Source of the DNA: CBDCFL01 sp965216135
Lineage (GTDB): Bacteria; Pseudomonadota; Alphaproteobacteria; Rhodobacterales; Rhodobacteraceae
Assembly (NCBI GenBank): GCA_965216135.1
Contig: CBDCFL010000023.1
Location: 1 to 64,000 of the forward strand
DNA: 64,000 nt
Reading direction: 5' to 3'
Shown: positions 53,146-63,283 of the stretch, one piece after another
Numbering within the stretch: the stretch's first letter is position 1
Layout of the letters: every line of letters begins with the position of its first letter
Translations under genes and position numbers: made by a program
Notes under the pieces: model-generated
The model's database searches: none
What the model was told of the DNA's origin: nothing
What the model saw: the letters and a program-made list of their open reading frames with translations, nothing else

Positions 53146-53999
53146 TGAAAATCTGCAACCGGGTGGTGGCGGGCGCTCCAGGAATGTTTGACCCACATTG
53201 GCTGCCATGCCTGAACTGCCTCGTCTGTGATCCGTTCCTCTCCGGTTTCTATGGCGTCAATCGCCAGCGCTTTGATCATCGTGAACACCCGTGATGTCAC
53301 ACCACCCGTCACGTTCAAAATAGTTCGCAAGGAATTGATTCTAAGCCCAGAGGCCCGCTTAAGTTCCATCGCAGAAATCAACGTCTGGATCAGGCGGGAA
53401 AACTCCACGTCATCTTCCCACAATGGCAGGAAGTGTTCATCGAGCCTGCGCGCGAGTTGATCATCACCGCGGATCGCATCCAAGGCTTCGTTGACACCAA
53501 ACACAACAAGCGATGCACATAAGTCGTTGGCCAAGAACCGCAGCATGTTTAAAAACCGGCGTTGCTCTCGGTAGCTGCCCGCGAGAAGATTGTGAACCTC
53601 GTCGATCATGAACATTTTCAGGTCCATGTCGCGCAGATAGCTAAGGGCGCGAACTTCCAGTTCCGAGACCGTATGACGGCCCCACATCGGCGCGCCAATC
53701 GACGCCAGAATATGCTGGTGGAACCGTCGCTCATCAGGAGCGGGCGGAGCCTGAAGTAGCAGAATTGGTGTCTTCGTTACCCCAAGACCAGCGTCATGGC
53801 TTGTCGGATATTGGCTGACCATACGCTTGGCAATCATGGTCTTTCCAATGCCGGAACTGCCATACACCATGAGACCTGGCATACGGCTCTGCTTAGGCAT
53901 TTCCATAAGTGATGTCAGTCGGTTAAGAACAATCGTCGCGCGGTCAAAAGCGATCCAACGATCGCTTCGAATATGTTCAATTCTTTCTTTGGAAGTCAT
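53142..53999 (-). CDS. tniB: TniB AAA+ ATPase
   Basis: 285 residues from ATG 53999 (MTSKERIEHIRSDRWIAFDR). Walker A VYGSSGIGKTMIAKRM, Walker B MFMIDEVHNLLAGSYREQRR, sensor FGVNEALDAIRGDDQLARR. Matches the TniB/TnsC-type regulator of Tn5053. The start lies inside the restored 3' end of tniA and the stop overlaps tniQ, so the three are translationally coupled. Confidence 0.92.
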   Translation of the reverse strand: MTSKERIEHIRSDRWIAFDRATIVLNRLTSLMEMPKQSRMPGLMVYGSSGIGKTMIAKRMVSQYPTSHDAGLGVTKTPILLLQAPPAPDERRFHQHILASIGAPMWGRHTVSELEVRALSYLRDMDLKMFMIDEVHNLLAGSYREQRRFLNMLRFLANDLCASLVVFGVNEALDAIRGDDQLARRLDEHFLPLWEDDVEFSRLIQTLISAMELKRASGLRINSLRTILNVTGGVTSRVFTMIKALAIDAIETGEERITDEAVQAWQPMWVKHSWSARHHPVADFQ

Positions 54000-55037
54000 C
54001 AAAATCATCAATCGGATAAGTTGGAAGGTCGGGGTTGCCGGTATCTATGGCGAACATCTCGCGGGAAGGATCACGCGGTAGCCATGTTTGGGAGCGTTAG
54101 AAATTCCGTGTCATTTCTGTAAACTGAAGAAAAGGAATGACACATGCGAGAAGAATTTGATTTTGATGTAGCTTTGGCGGCTTTGCAAGATGGCCAGGGC
54201 CTTACAGGCAAGGACGGTATTCTGACGCCGTTAGTCAAGCAACTGACCGAAGCTGCATTACAGGCTGAACTGGAGGCGCATTTAAAGGCCGACAAGTCCA
54301 GCAACCGCAGGAACGGAGCTGGCCGTAAGACCATCAAATCCACGTCTGGAAGTTTCGAACTGGCAACGCCACGAGATCGGGCTGGATCGTTTGAGCCGCA
54401 ACTGGTGAAAAAACACCAGACCCACATGAGCGACGAGATCGAATGCAAGATTATTTCAATGTTCGGGCTTGGAATGAGCTATCTGGACATCGCTGGACAC
54501 ATCTCGGAAATCTACGGTCTGGATGTTTCAAACGCCACGATCAGCGCCGTCACTGATAAATTGATCCCTGAAATCAAGCTCTGGCAGCAGCGGCCCCTGG
54601 ACAGCCATTACCCGTTTGTTTGGCTTGATGCTATTCACTACAAGGTTAAGCAAGACGGGCGCTACGCAGCCAAAGCGGTTTACACGGTTCTGGGGCTTAA
54701 TCTTGAGGGCAGGAAGGAAATTCTTGGCCTGTATCTATCTGAAACCGAAGGTGCAAACTTCTGGCTCTCGGTGCTGACGGACCTGAACAATCGCGGCCTG
54801 CAAGACATCCTGATTGCTTGTGTCGATGGCCTCACGGGCTTTCCAGAGGCGATCAACGCGATCTTTCCCCAGACCGAAGTCCAGCTTTGTGTCATCCACC
54901 AAATCCGCAATTCTCTGAAATATGTAGCCAGCAAAAACCAGAAGGAATTCATGGCTGATCTAAAGCCGGTTTATAAGGCTGAAACTGTGAAAGCGGCTGA
55001 AATCGCGTTGGATGCGTTAGAAGAAAAATGGGGAACT

Positions 55038-56090
55038 AGAGCTACGGACATTTATTCTGCAACATAGTTTGCAGCTCTGAAGTAGTTTTCGCACTCTTGA
55101 GGTTCGAATAGATCGCAGATGTCACCCACGGCTTCAGTCAGGGCATCAAATGTTCTGGCGGCCATCCTTCGCAGGTGGGCTTTGAGCTTGGAGAAGGCCA
55201 TCTCGATCGGGTTCAGGTCGGGGCTGTATGGTGGCAAAAAGAGCATCCAGTTTCCCTGCGCCTTCAGCAACGCCTGCGCCCATGCGGACTTGTGTGAAGA
55301 CAGGTTGTCGGCGATCACGACGTCACCGGGCTGAAGCGTCGGGGCGAGCTGTGTTTCGATATAGACATCGAAGGCAGCACGGTTCATCGGGCCGTCAAGC
55401 AGCCAGGGAGCGGTCAACTCATCAACGCGCAGCCCTGCAATGAAGGTCTGGGTGCGCCAATGGCCGAAGGGGGCATCCGCTTCCAGACGCGCGCCGCAGG
55501 GAGATCTCCCGCGCAGGCGCGTGAGCTTGGTCGTCACCGCCGTTTCGTCGATAAAGACCAACCTGTGCGGCTCAAGTCGCATCCTCGGCTGGCGTCGGTG
55601 CCGCCACTCGTATCGCGCGGCGCGCACCCGCTTGCGCCGCCTCTCCGTTGCAATCAAGGATTTTTTTATATGTGTAACCGAGCCGGTGCTTGAGGAAGCG
55701 CGACAGCTCTGCCGGAGCGGCCCGCATATCGTGTTCCTGAATAAGCGCCTCGGCCAGTTCCGGCATCGTAATGTCTGGCCTGCGATCCACTGTTGTCTTG
55801 AGAAACCCCGCAAACACTTCCAGTCTGCTGCTGCCTTTTGGTCGGCCCCGCTTGGCTGGTGCGATGGAACCCGTTTGTCGGCGGCGCTGCCTAATCCGCA
55901 CGGCACTCGCCGCTGATATCCGAAACCGCCGCGCAGCTTCGTGACACGAATGGCCCTCTACGATGAACGCAAGAACCCGCTCACGCAGGTCCAGTGATAG
56001 TGTCTTGCCCATGATCCACCTCCAAATATGGTGAATCACAAATCAAGCCTTGTGGGAATCCCTTTGATTCAGAAATTCAATCCGAGGCTC
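55038..56090 (-). mobile_element. IS630-family element of a different subgroup
   Basis: Ends GAGCTACGGACATTTATTCTG (55038) and reverse complement GAGCCTCGGATTGAATTTCTG (56090), TA on both sides (55036-55037, 56091-56092). 1053 bp. Confidence 0.85.
55052..56012 (-). pseudogene. IS630-family transposase, two frames
   Basis: OrfA from ATG 56012 (MGKTLSLDLRERVLAFIVEG, HTH, to HRLGYTYKK). From a run of seven A at about 55670-55676 the reading continues one frame over (SLIATERRRKRVRAARYEWR) through RLVFIDETAVTTKLTRLRGR (D), VVIADNLSSHKSAWAQALL (D) and LPPYSPDLNPIEMAFSKLKA (E). Either translational slippage on the A7 run, as in some IS630 elements, or a lost base. Confidence 0.85.
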
Positions 56091-57491
56091 TAAATACCCA
56101 ATCGTCATTAAATCATGGCGTAAAAAATGGCCCAATTTGTCGGTCTACTTCAAATATCCAGCTGACATTCGGCGGGTAATTTACACCACCAACGCAATCG
56201 AGGCCGTGCATCGCCAGTTCCGAAAACTGACCAAAACCAAGGGCGCGTTTCCCAATGAAAACAGTTTGCTCAAACTGCTGTATATGGGGATCCAGAACGC
56301 TTCAAAAAAATGGACCATGCCATTGCAAAACTGGAATTTGACTTTGTCCCAACTTTCCATCTATTTTGAGGGAAGGTTAGACGATGTCTTGGACATCTAG
56401 ACTAACCCCGTGACACGGAATTCTGAACACCCTCCGATGTTTTTTGGATTGCCTTGCGTCACGCTCGTTATCCAGCTTAGCTGCCCGGGTCTGTTTGCGT
56501 GCCGTTTCTGCAATTCGTCTTTGCTCACCAATGACTTGGAAAAGCATCGCCTCTGTGACACGTCCAACGCTTTTTGCCAGACACTGCTTGCGTGCACGCC
56601 GGTTTTCCCAAAGCGATATCTGCGGATGGTTTAGGTCTTTGTAGCGCGCCACGATCGCGCGCCCATCCTCAAGGATTACCCAAACCTGCGATAAATCGCG
56701 CGGGTCGTATTTGACCACGACTTTGCCCTTTATGCGCCCAATCATTTGAGCAAAGGCATCGCTCCAATACCCAACCGAAAACAGAGTGATACCCGCCCGA
56801 CCGAGCCGACGGCGCTCAAGCGGCATGAAGCTGATTCTGAAAGCTTCCGTATCGACGACGCGCCTGCCTGCATCGTCACCACCAAGATCAGCCCAAGCCG
56901 CAAGCGGTGTCCGTCCCAGAGCGCTATGCGTGGAATTGTGGTAACGGCAAATCTCAAGATGAAGCCAATCCTCAAACTCTGACAAAGTGAGAGCGGCGTG
57001 TTTGCTGCTGTCGTAATCACCCTTCTCCAATGTCGAAGATTGTGTGGTGCCCGGCAGCACATGAACGGCCCCCATCGTCGTGCCGATCAGCCGTTCAATA
57101 TGGCCGCCGTAATGCGCACCCCCCGCAGGGCGGTATTCAATTCCTATCCCCCATTCCTCACAGGCCAATTTGAATGCTGCACTGTGGAACTCTTGGCCAT
57201 TGTCGACAAAGATCGCCTTCGGGATCCCCGACGTGGGCCATGCGAGCTCTTCCAAAGTGTTAGGAACCTGGACAGACTTGGGTCGCACACAGTGATCCAG
57301 ACAAAGGGCCACCGATAGAACGGATGGCGGATCAAAACTGACATACGCCCCCAAGATAATCCGAGTTGCCACATCAATCGCAAGCGTAAGAAACGGCCGA
57401 TTTAGCGGCAAGCGTTCAACGTGATCAACCAGAATAATATCAGCGGGCGTATGATCAATCTGAACAACCTCAAGCGGATGCTCTACGTTAA

Positions 57492-58952
57492 CAGCCCGTT
57501 GACGAAGTCGGCACTGGACGCAAGCGGCCTGGTCTGATTCTTTGATGTTCTGATTTGACCGGAGGATTCGCCGATGGCGATGGGACAGCAGAAGGATCGT
57601 CAGGGGGACTTGATGGTGGGCTGGGCGGAGATGCCGCGCTCGCCGGGTCATGTGTTTTACGACCGCCTGCAGTCGGTGCTGATCGAGGGCGGCTTCGACG
57701 CCTTTGCCGAGGCGAGCTGCCGACCCTATTACGCGGCCAGGATGGGCGCGCCCTCGGTGCCGCCCGGGCGCTATTTCCGCATGCACCTGGTGGGCTACTT
57801 CGAGGGCATCGACTCAGAGCGCGGTCTGGAGTGGCGTTGCTCGGATTCCCTGTCGCTTCGGGAGTTCCTGCGGCTTGAGAACCGGGAGCGGGTGCCGGAC
57901 CATTCCTGGCTGTCACGGACCCGCACGCGCCTGCCTCATGAAGTTCACACGGCGATCTTCGACTGGGTTCTGGCGCTGATTGCCGAAGCAGGTCTGGTCA
58001 AGGGCGATCGTATCGGGGTGGATGCCTCGACCATGGAGGCCAACGCGGCGCTGCGCAACATCGTGCGAAGGGACACGGGCGAGGGTTACCGGGGGATGCT
58101 GGAGCGCTTGGCCCAGGAGAGCGGTATCGAGACGCCCACGGCCGAGGACCTGGCGCGTCTGGACCGCAAGCGCAAGGGCAAGAAGCTCTCGAACCAGGAC
58201 TGGGTTTCCAGGAGCGACCCCGAGGCCAAGATCGCCAAGATGAAGGACGGCACGACCCATCTGGCCTACAAGCCTGAGCACGCGGTGGATCTGGACACCG
58301 GCGCGGTGGTGGCGGCCGAGCTGCACCCCGCCGACGAGGGCGACACGACGACGCTTCCCAAGACGCTGGCGGCGGCCCAGGAGAACCTTGCCAGCGTTGA
58401 CGCGGTGCCGACGGCTGAGGACCCGGCCGAATGTGTGACCGACAAAGGCTATCACTCACGGGCGGTCTTGAAGGCCTTGGACAACGGCCCGTGGAAGACG
58501 CGGATCGCCGAGCCCAAGGCGAAGGGCTTCGCGCGCTGGCGCGGCGACGAGGCGGCGCGGCGGGCGGTCACCAACAACCGGACCCGGCTGTTATCGGGGG
58601 TGGCCAAAGAAGCCTTCAAGCTGCGCGCCGAGATCGTCGAGCGCTCCTTCGCCCACAACCTCGATCGCGGCGGCATGCGCCGGACCTGGCTTCGGGGCCG
58701 CGAGAACGTGCACAAGCGATACCTGCTTCACGTCGCCGGCCACAACCTCTCGTTGCTGATGCGCCAACTCATCGGCGCCGGCACCCCGCGCGAGGCCGTG
58801 GCGGGCGGATATGGCGGTATTTTCGTGCTGCTCACGCCCACCGGGGCCATGCTGGTCGCACTGGGGGTCTCGCAAAGCGGCCAGACGGTTTTCGCCGCCG
58901 CATTCCTCATCTGGGAGTGAGAGCCGGAAAAAGCCACTTAATCAACGGGCTG
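57492..58952 (+). mobile_element. IS1182-family element
   Basis: CAGCCCGTTGACGAAGTC (57492) and reverse complement CAGCCCGTTGATTAAGTG (58952), with TTAA at 57488-57491 and 58953-58956. 1461 bp, inserted in tniA. Confidence 0.9.
57574..58920 (+). CDS. IS1182-family transposase
   Basis: 448 residues. GWAEMPRSPGHVFYDRLQSV, VPPGRYFRMHLVGYFEGIDS, DHSWLSRTRTRLPHEVH, GDRIGVDASTMEANAALRNI (D), AECVTDKGYHSRAVLKAL (D) and EIVERSFAHNLDRGGMRRTW (E). Intact; start ATG 57574 behind a GGAGGATTCGCCG site. Confidence 0.9.
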   Translation: MAMGQQKDRQGDLMVGWAEMPRSPGHVFYDRLQSVLIEGGFDAFAEASCRPYYAARMGAPSVPPGRYFRMHLVGYFEGIDSERGLEWRCSDSLSLREFLRLENRERVPDHSWLSRTRTRLPHEVHTAIFDWVLALIAEAGLVKGDRIGVDASTMEANAALRNIVRRDTGEGYRGMLERLAQESGIETPTAEDLARLDRKRKGKKLSNQDWVSRSDPEAKIAKMKDGTTHLAYKPEHAVDLDTGAVVAAELHPADEGDTTTLPKTLAAAQENLASVDAVPTAEDPAECVTDKGYHSRAVLKALDNGPWKTRIAEPKAKGFARWRGDEAARRAVTNNRTRLLSGVAKEAFKLRAEIVERSFAHNLDRGGMRRTWLRGRENVHKRYLLHVAGHNLSLLMRQLIGAGTPREAVAGGYGGIFVLLTPTGAMLVALGVSQSGQTVFAAAFLIWE

Positions 58953-59488
58953 TTAAGGTGCCCCGGACGCGCTGCAAACACTTTGGCAGCCGCCTTCGCT
59001 CCGGTTCGTTTGCGCAAGACCTCGCGTTGGTCCATCGCATCAAGGCGCGCCTTGATCGTTTCTCGAGCAGGAGGTGTGAATCCTTTTGCAACACACTCTG
59101 CGCGGATCTCGCCGACAACGCGCAGAAAGCTCGGTCGTTCACGAACAAGAAAATACTGCCTGAGGCTGCATTCAATGATCTGTTCAACTTCTCCAGACAA
59201 TCGACGGGTGCCCTTTTTCGGGCCACGCCGCTGCAAATCAAGCGCGCTCGAACGGGCATCGTTGGCTTTCATACGACGATACAAACGCCAAGTATGGCTC
59301 TTGGAAAGGCCCAAATCATGAGCGGCATCTTCTAACGCACAACTTACAGGAAAGCCCTGCTCCTCAATCTCTAATATCGGGCGCAGAACTTTAGCACGAC
59401 TCAGCGCCGTCGCTTCTTTGCGCACGGTGGTCTCCTGTAATTTGCTGACATCAAAAGTTGATACTTATCCACAAACAAAGACCGTATC

Positions 59489-59543
59489 GTAATTAACACT
59501 ACAGTATCATAATTAACCAGGCAATATCATAAATTGCACTACA
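59489..59543. repeat. tni right-end repeats
   Basis: GTAATTAACACTAC (59489-59502), then ATCATAATTAACCAGGCAAT and ATCATAAATTGCACTACA to 59543: three spaced copies of the (reverse) AGTG-AATTAT motif seen at the left end. Confidence 0.7.
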
Positions 59544-59585
59544 AATACCCGCTGAAAACATTCAGTATTTCCAATCACGATTCTC

Positions 59586-60722
59586 CTAAATAAGGCTACT
59601 ATGGCACTCGGGCGCTCCATGGATCATCCACTCTGCCAGCGACTTTCCAACGCCGCCACCTTGGCTGAAGCCCGCCATGACCCCGCAGGCCACCCAATAG
59701 CCGCGCGGACCTGTCGGTCCCACCAGCGGATTGCAGTCGGGCGTGAAAGTAAATGCGCCATTGATCCAGCGGCGGATGACCGTCTCGGCAAGGGCCGAGT
59801 AGCGGTCGAACCCGATCTCGAGTTCCGGTGCGATGCGGTCAATGTCCTCCGGAATAAGATCCATGCCATAATCCCAGGGCGCGCCGTCCATCTGCCAGTG
59901 CTTGTAGTCGCGCTCGTAAACACCCAGGAGCATGCGGTTGCGTTCCTGCCGGGCATAGGTAAAGCCATCAAGGTCGACGATATTCGGCAATTCCTTTTCG
60001 TTTCCAGTCAGGGCCGGCATGGATTCGGTGACCAGATAATGATGTTCAAGCGGCATCACCGGTAGATCCACACCCGCCATCAATCCGCACTGCTGGGCCC
60101 ACAGGCCGCCGGCATTCACGAAATGCTCGGTGTGGATGGTACCCTTTTCTGTGATCACGTCCCAGGTCCCGTCGCCGCGCTGGCGCAAGTCCAGAACCCT
60201 GTTTCGGACGACCACGTCGGCATCGAATGTCTTGGCAGCTCCGGTATAGGCATAGGTGACGCCATTGGGGTCGAGATACCCAACCTGAGAATCGTAAAGC
60301 GCGCCCTGAAGATCGTCGGTCTTTATGAACCCGCCTGTCATTTCGCGCACTTCATCCGGCGACATGAGCCGCGCGGTGTCGATTCCGATAACCTCGAATG
60401 TCGAGAGGCTCGCTTTCAGCATCTCCCAGCGGCGCGGGTCAGAGGCCAGCAGTAGGCCACCGATATGGTGCCTGCCCACGTTCTGGCCGCTGATCTCTTC
60501 GATCTCGTCATAGAGGTTGATCCTATAGGCCTGCAGGGCGGCAATATTGGGATCCGAGTTCAAGGCAAAATACCCCGCCGCAGCGTGCCATATAGAGCCC
60601 GAAGTCAACTCGGCACGCTCAACAAGCAGGACATCCTTCCAGCCGAGTTTGGCCAGATGAAACAGGACGGACGCACCAACAATGCCACCCCCGATAACGA
60701 CTGCTTGATAGGCGTCTTTCAT
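59586..60722 (-). pseudogene. FAD-dependent oxidoreductase (dimethylglycine/sarcosine dehydrogenase-like), C-truncated
   Basis: 378 residues: VVIGGGIVGASVLFHLAKLG (Rossmann dinucleotide motif), LTSGSIWHAAAGYFALNSDP (the covalent-FAD His region of this family), FVNAGGLWAQQCGLMAGVDL, CNPLVGPTGPRGYWVACGVM and GFSQGGGVGKSLAEWM. Related enzymes have about 800 residues with a GcvT-like tetrahydrofolate domain. Here the sequence ends HGAPE and six foreign residues, 43 bp from the tni transposon end, so the C-terminal half is lost. The catalytic FAD domain is nearly complete. Confidence 0.75.
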
Positions 60723-60850
60723 GCCTTTGGTACGCAGAGAAGTTGATGTGATTGGATCATGACAGGATTTTGCTGCGGGGCAGTTGAAAGGGACTGATTA
60801 GGTCGAGAATCGACCCCCAGCTTTTGGTTTATCGGTCTTGCGCACACGGC

Positions 60851-61840
60851 TCACAGTTGGACGACGGTTGGGCCGTCAATGTGTTGCGCCCTGACTGGAT
60901 TGCGCAGTGGGCGTCCGAGCTGAGGACAATCGATTTCCATAATATCGTTATCTTGCAAGGTGATTCCGTCCGCAAAACTAAGCGTGGCCGTCCCAAAAAC
61001 GTGCACATTCACGCGGCCAGGCTGTCGGAACAGTGGATACTTGAAGTGATGGTATTCAAGATTGCTCAAAGCATGGGTCATATTGTCCTCGCCCGAGACA
61101 AACGGCTTTTCCCACAGAACCTCGCCATCCCGGTAAATTCGGCTCATGCCCTGAACATCCGATGGCAGGTCGCCGACCAAAAGTTCTGGCCCCAGTCCAC
61201 AAACACGTAGTTTCGAGTGCGCGAGGAACAGGTAGTTCTTCCGCTCCATAACATGGTCGGACAATTCATTGGCGAGCGCATAGCCGAGACGAAAAGGCTG
61301 TCCATTCTTGTCGTTCAGGTAAATGCCCGCAATCTCGGGTTCTTCGCCCATGTCGTCCGCCCAATGTGGGCTTTCCATGACCTGGCCGCTTGCGCGCAAG
61401 ATCGAACCATCACCTTTCCAGAACCACTCGGACTGAACACCGATTTCGCCTTCGGCTGGTTTGCCGCCTTCCAGCCCCATTTTGAAAATCTTCATTGAAT
61501 CCGAAAGATCGTCTTCGTTGACGGCGACCTTGGCATGCATGGCGTCGCGGGTGTCGGCGCTTCCCATATGGGTCAGCCCCGTACCTGCCACAATTACATG
61601 CGCGGGGTCGGGCAAGTCGATGACAGGCAGAAGCCTTCCTTCGTCAACCATCTCGTCATACGGGACAGTGCAGGAAACGCCGGCGGCCTGGACCGCCTGA
61701 TTCAAACTTTGGCCAGAGGCGATTGCCTTCTCAGCCAAATCAGAGACGCGATCCACATTGTACAGAACTGCGAGTTGGTCGCCATCGACTTGAGCAACTG
61801 CGCGTTTTCCTTCAACCGTCTCGAACTGGACAAGGCGCAT
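60851..61840 (-). CDS. GguC-family (fumarylacetoacetate-hydrolase-like) protein
   Basis: 329 residues: MRLVQFETVEGKRAVAQVDG, LPDPAHVIVAGTGLTHMGSA, GEIGVQSEWFWKGDGSILRA, EPEIAGIYLNDKNGQPFRLG, ANELSDHVMERKNYLFLAHS, QDNDIMEIDCPQLGRPLRNP. This is the GguC/AraD1 pattern within the FAH superfamily, associated with sugar-acid (pentonate) dehydration. It sits between an enolase-superfamily dehydratase and an oxidoreductase, so probably a keto-deoxy acid step. The acidic metal ligands (EIAGIYLND) are present. Confidence 0.8.
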   Translation of the reverse strand: MRLVQFETVEGKRAVAQVDGDQLAVLYNVDRVSDLAEKAIASGQSLNQAVQAAGVSCTVPYDEMVDEGRLLPVIDLPDPAHVIVAGTGLTHMGSADTRDAMHAKVAVNEDDLSDSMKIFKMGLEGGKPAEGEIGVQSEWFWKGDGSILRASGQVMESPHWADDMGEEPEIAGIYLNDKNGQPFRLGYALANELSDHVMERKNYLFLAHSKLRVCGLGPELLVGDLPSDVQGMSRIYRDGEVLWEKPFVSGEDNMTHALSNLEYHHFKYPLFRQPGRVNVHVFGTATLSFADGITLQDNDIMEIDCPQLGRPLRNPVRAQHIDGPTVVQL

Positions 61841-61903
61841 GTCTTTCTCCTCCGGTTATATGCACAAGACGCAAATCAGATCGGTTCTTGCGGCAGAAGT
61901 GAT

Positions 61904-62077
61904 CTAGGCACGTTCTGGTAGCAGGCCGGTCGCAGGAAACGCCGGATCGACAGTGTTCGCACGGACGTTGCGCCAAAGATGGTCGAAGCCAGGTAACTCG
62001 GCAATCATCCGGATTTTCGATGCTGCAAGCGTGCTGGCGCGCTCGAAGATCGCAGGTGAGTCGTCCTGTAATGCCAT
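61904..62077 (-). CDS. Small coupled ORF (57 aa)
   Basis: ATG 62077 overlaps the stop of the enolase-superfamily gene (TGATG). The product starts MALQDDSPAIFERASTLAAS and contains PGFDHLWRNVRANTVDPAFP, ending at TAG 61904; well-behaved codons but no known family. It may be the remaining start of a longer gene or a small partner protein. Confidence 0.45.
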   Translation of the reverse strand: MALQDDSPAIFERASTLAASKIRMIAELPGFDHLWRNVRANTVDPAFPATGLLPERA

Positions 62078-63225
62078 CAAGTCGCTTCCAGGCCTCTTTG
62101 TTTGTCGTAGGCCTCCGCGGCTCGACTAACGGCGTCTTCGTTCAACGTGAACCCAAGTCCCGGGCCGGACATCACCGGAATTCGCCCTGCCTTTGGTGTC
62201 AGATCAGGCGCCTCAACGATGTCTTCCTCCAGAAGTTGCCACATGATCTGGTTGCCATCGTCCAGATTGGGAACCCCCGCCGCCGCCTGAATCGAGGCAC
62301 AGGTTGTGATCCCGGTTTCCCAGACACCATGGATGCACACGTTGATGTCAAAAAGCTGGGCAATCGCTGCTACGCGACGGAACCCGTGTATTCCTCCGGT
62401 TTCGTGCAGACCCACGGTCAGGAGGCTGATGGCGCCGCTGGCACACATTGCGTGTGTCTCCTCCGGAGTGAATACGGATTGATCGGCGGCGAGCGGTACA
62501 GGACAGGATTGTTTCAACGCCTTCAACGCAACCACGCCCGCCACTGCCGACACCGGCTGTTCAACCATCTCCAAATCGAAGCGCGCGAGCTTGTTGATCA
62601 ACACCTGGGCCTCCATGAGGTCCCAGGCCTCGTTCGGGTCGATCCGCAGCCGCTTGTCGCCGATTGCGTTCCGGACAGCTTCAACATTGGCCAGGTCTTT
62701 ATTGTTGTCCCGCCCGGCTTTCAGATAAATCACTTCGTAGTGCTCTTGCGCCAACTGGCTCGCATGGATGGCAAGCTCGTCGGTGGTTTCGCCTTGGACG
62801 AAGCCCATGAATCTTACGGTATCGTGGATCTTTCCCCCGAGAAGTGCATGAACAGGCAGGCCGACGCACTTGCCGAACGCGTCCCACAGCGCCAACTCCA
62901 GGCCTGCGAACACCATATTGGCCACTCTGGGGTGCGATTGACTGACGCTGGAGTGCCCGAAGTTGCGCGCATAGACCTGTCTCATCAGGTCGGAGATTTC
63001 AAAGACAGACTGTCCCAGCAGGACCGACTTAGCTGTTTTCAAAAAAGCAATGACCGGATCTGTGGTTATCATCGTCGGGGCGGTTTCGCCAAAACCTGTG
63101 ATACCTGAATCCGTTTCGACTTCGACCAGAATTGTCGTTTGCCCGAAGTCCTTTCCCATGGCCCAAACGTAAGGCTTCTTAAATCTGCAAAAGAGGGGTT
63201 TGAGTCTGACATCGTTTATTTTCAT
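62077..63225 (-). CDS. Mandelate racemase/muconate lactonising enzyme-family protein
   Basis: 382 residues from ATG 63225 (GCAGGTAAAGCC upstream; an in-frame ATG at 63249 is possible). Enolase-superfamily barrel: VIYLKAGRDNNKD (Lys base), LRIDPNEAWDL (first metal ligand), LEMVEQPVSAVAG (second), PLAADQSVFTPEE (third), and VCIHGVWETGITTCAS with a His near the C-terminus. Probably a sugar-acid dehydratase or a racemase feeding GguC. The strand and close spacing place it at the head of a short catabolic operon whose promoter lies next to IS21 copy B. Confidence 0.85.
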   Translation of the reverse strand: MKINDVRLKPLFCRFKKPYVWAMGKDFGQTTILVEVETDSGITGFGETAPTMITTDPVIAFLKTAKSVLLGQSVFEISDLMRQVYARNFGHSSVSQSHPRVANMVFAGLELALWDAFGKCVGLPVHALLGGKIHDTVRFMGFVQGETTDELAIHASQLAQEHYEVIYLKAGRDNNKDLANVEAVRNAIGDKRLRIDPNEAWDLMEAQVLINKLARFDLEMVEQPVSAVAGVVALKALKQSCPVPLAADQSVFTPEETHAMCASGAISLLTVGLHETGGIHGFRRVAAIAQLFDINVCIHGVWETGITTCASIQAAAGVPNLDDGNQIMWQLLEEDIVEAPDLTPKAGRIPVMSGPGLGFTLNEDAVSRAAEAYDKQRGLEAT

Positions 63226-63283
63226 GGCTTTACCTGCGGAAAATCTCATTTCTTATTGCCGTTAATCATCGGGTTACCGCATA

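Larger units (their letters stand above)
54144..56400 (+). pseudogene. IS256-family transposase split by an IS630 element
   Basis: MREEFDFDVALAALQDGQGL ... FVWLDAIHYKVKQDGRYAAK (D), IACVDGLTGFPEAINAIFPQ (D) and ALEEKWGT continue after removal of 55038-56092 with KYPIVIKSWRKKWPNLSVYF, TTNAIEAVHRQFRKLTKTKG (E). The restored protein is complete. Confidence 0.9.
54090..56434 (+). mobile_element. IS256-family element, carrying an IS630 insertion
   Basis: Ends GGGAGCGTTAGAAATTCCG (54090) and reverse complement GAGGGTGTTCAGAATTCCG (56434); flanks CCATGTTT and CGATGTTT form an 8-bp duplication with one mismatch. Confidence 0.85.
53977..59425 (-). pseudogene. tniA: TniA DDE transposase, split by two insertions
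   Basis: Three pieces: 58957-59425 (MRKEATALSRAKVLRPILEI ... FAARPGHLN), 56443-57491 (VEHPLEVVQIDHTPADIILV with D; IPKAIFVDNGQEFHSAAF with D; AHYGGHIERLIGTTMG with E; ... NERDARQSKK) and 53977-54089 (TWLPRDPSREMFAIDTGNPD ... DDFDDFQRKN). Removing the IS1182 element with one TTAA, and the IS256 element with one 8-bp repeat, joins them in frame into about 540 residues, close to the usual TniA length. Catalytic residues are intact. Confidence 0.9.
52086..59543 (-). mobile_element. Tn402/Tn5053-like tniABQ transposon without cargo
   Basis: The left end TGTCATAGTAGTGTTAATAA (52086) and right end (reverse complement TGTAGTGCAATTTATGATAT from 59543) both start TGT and carry AGTG(T/C)(T/A)A(A/T)T repeats. 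Three genes in the order tniA, tniB, tniQ overlap on the minus strand. tniR resolvase and cargo are absent. Without the nested IS256/IS630 and IS1182 elements the transposon would be about 3.6 kb. The 5 bases outside each end do not match, so one flank has been rearranged. Confidence 0.8.
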
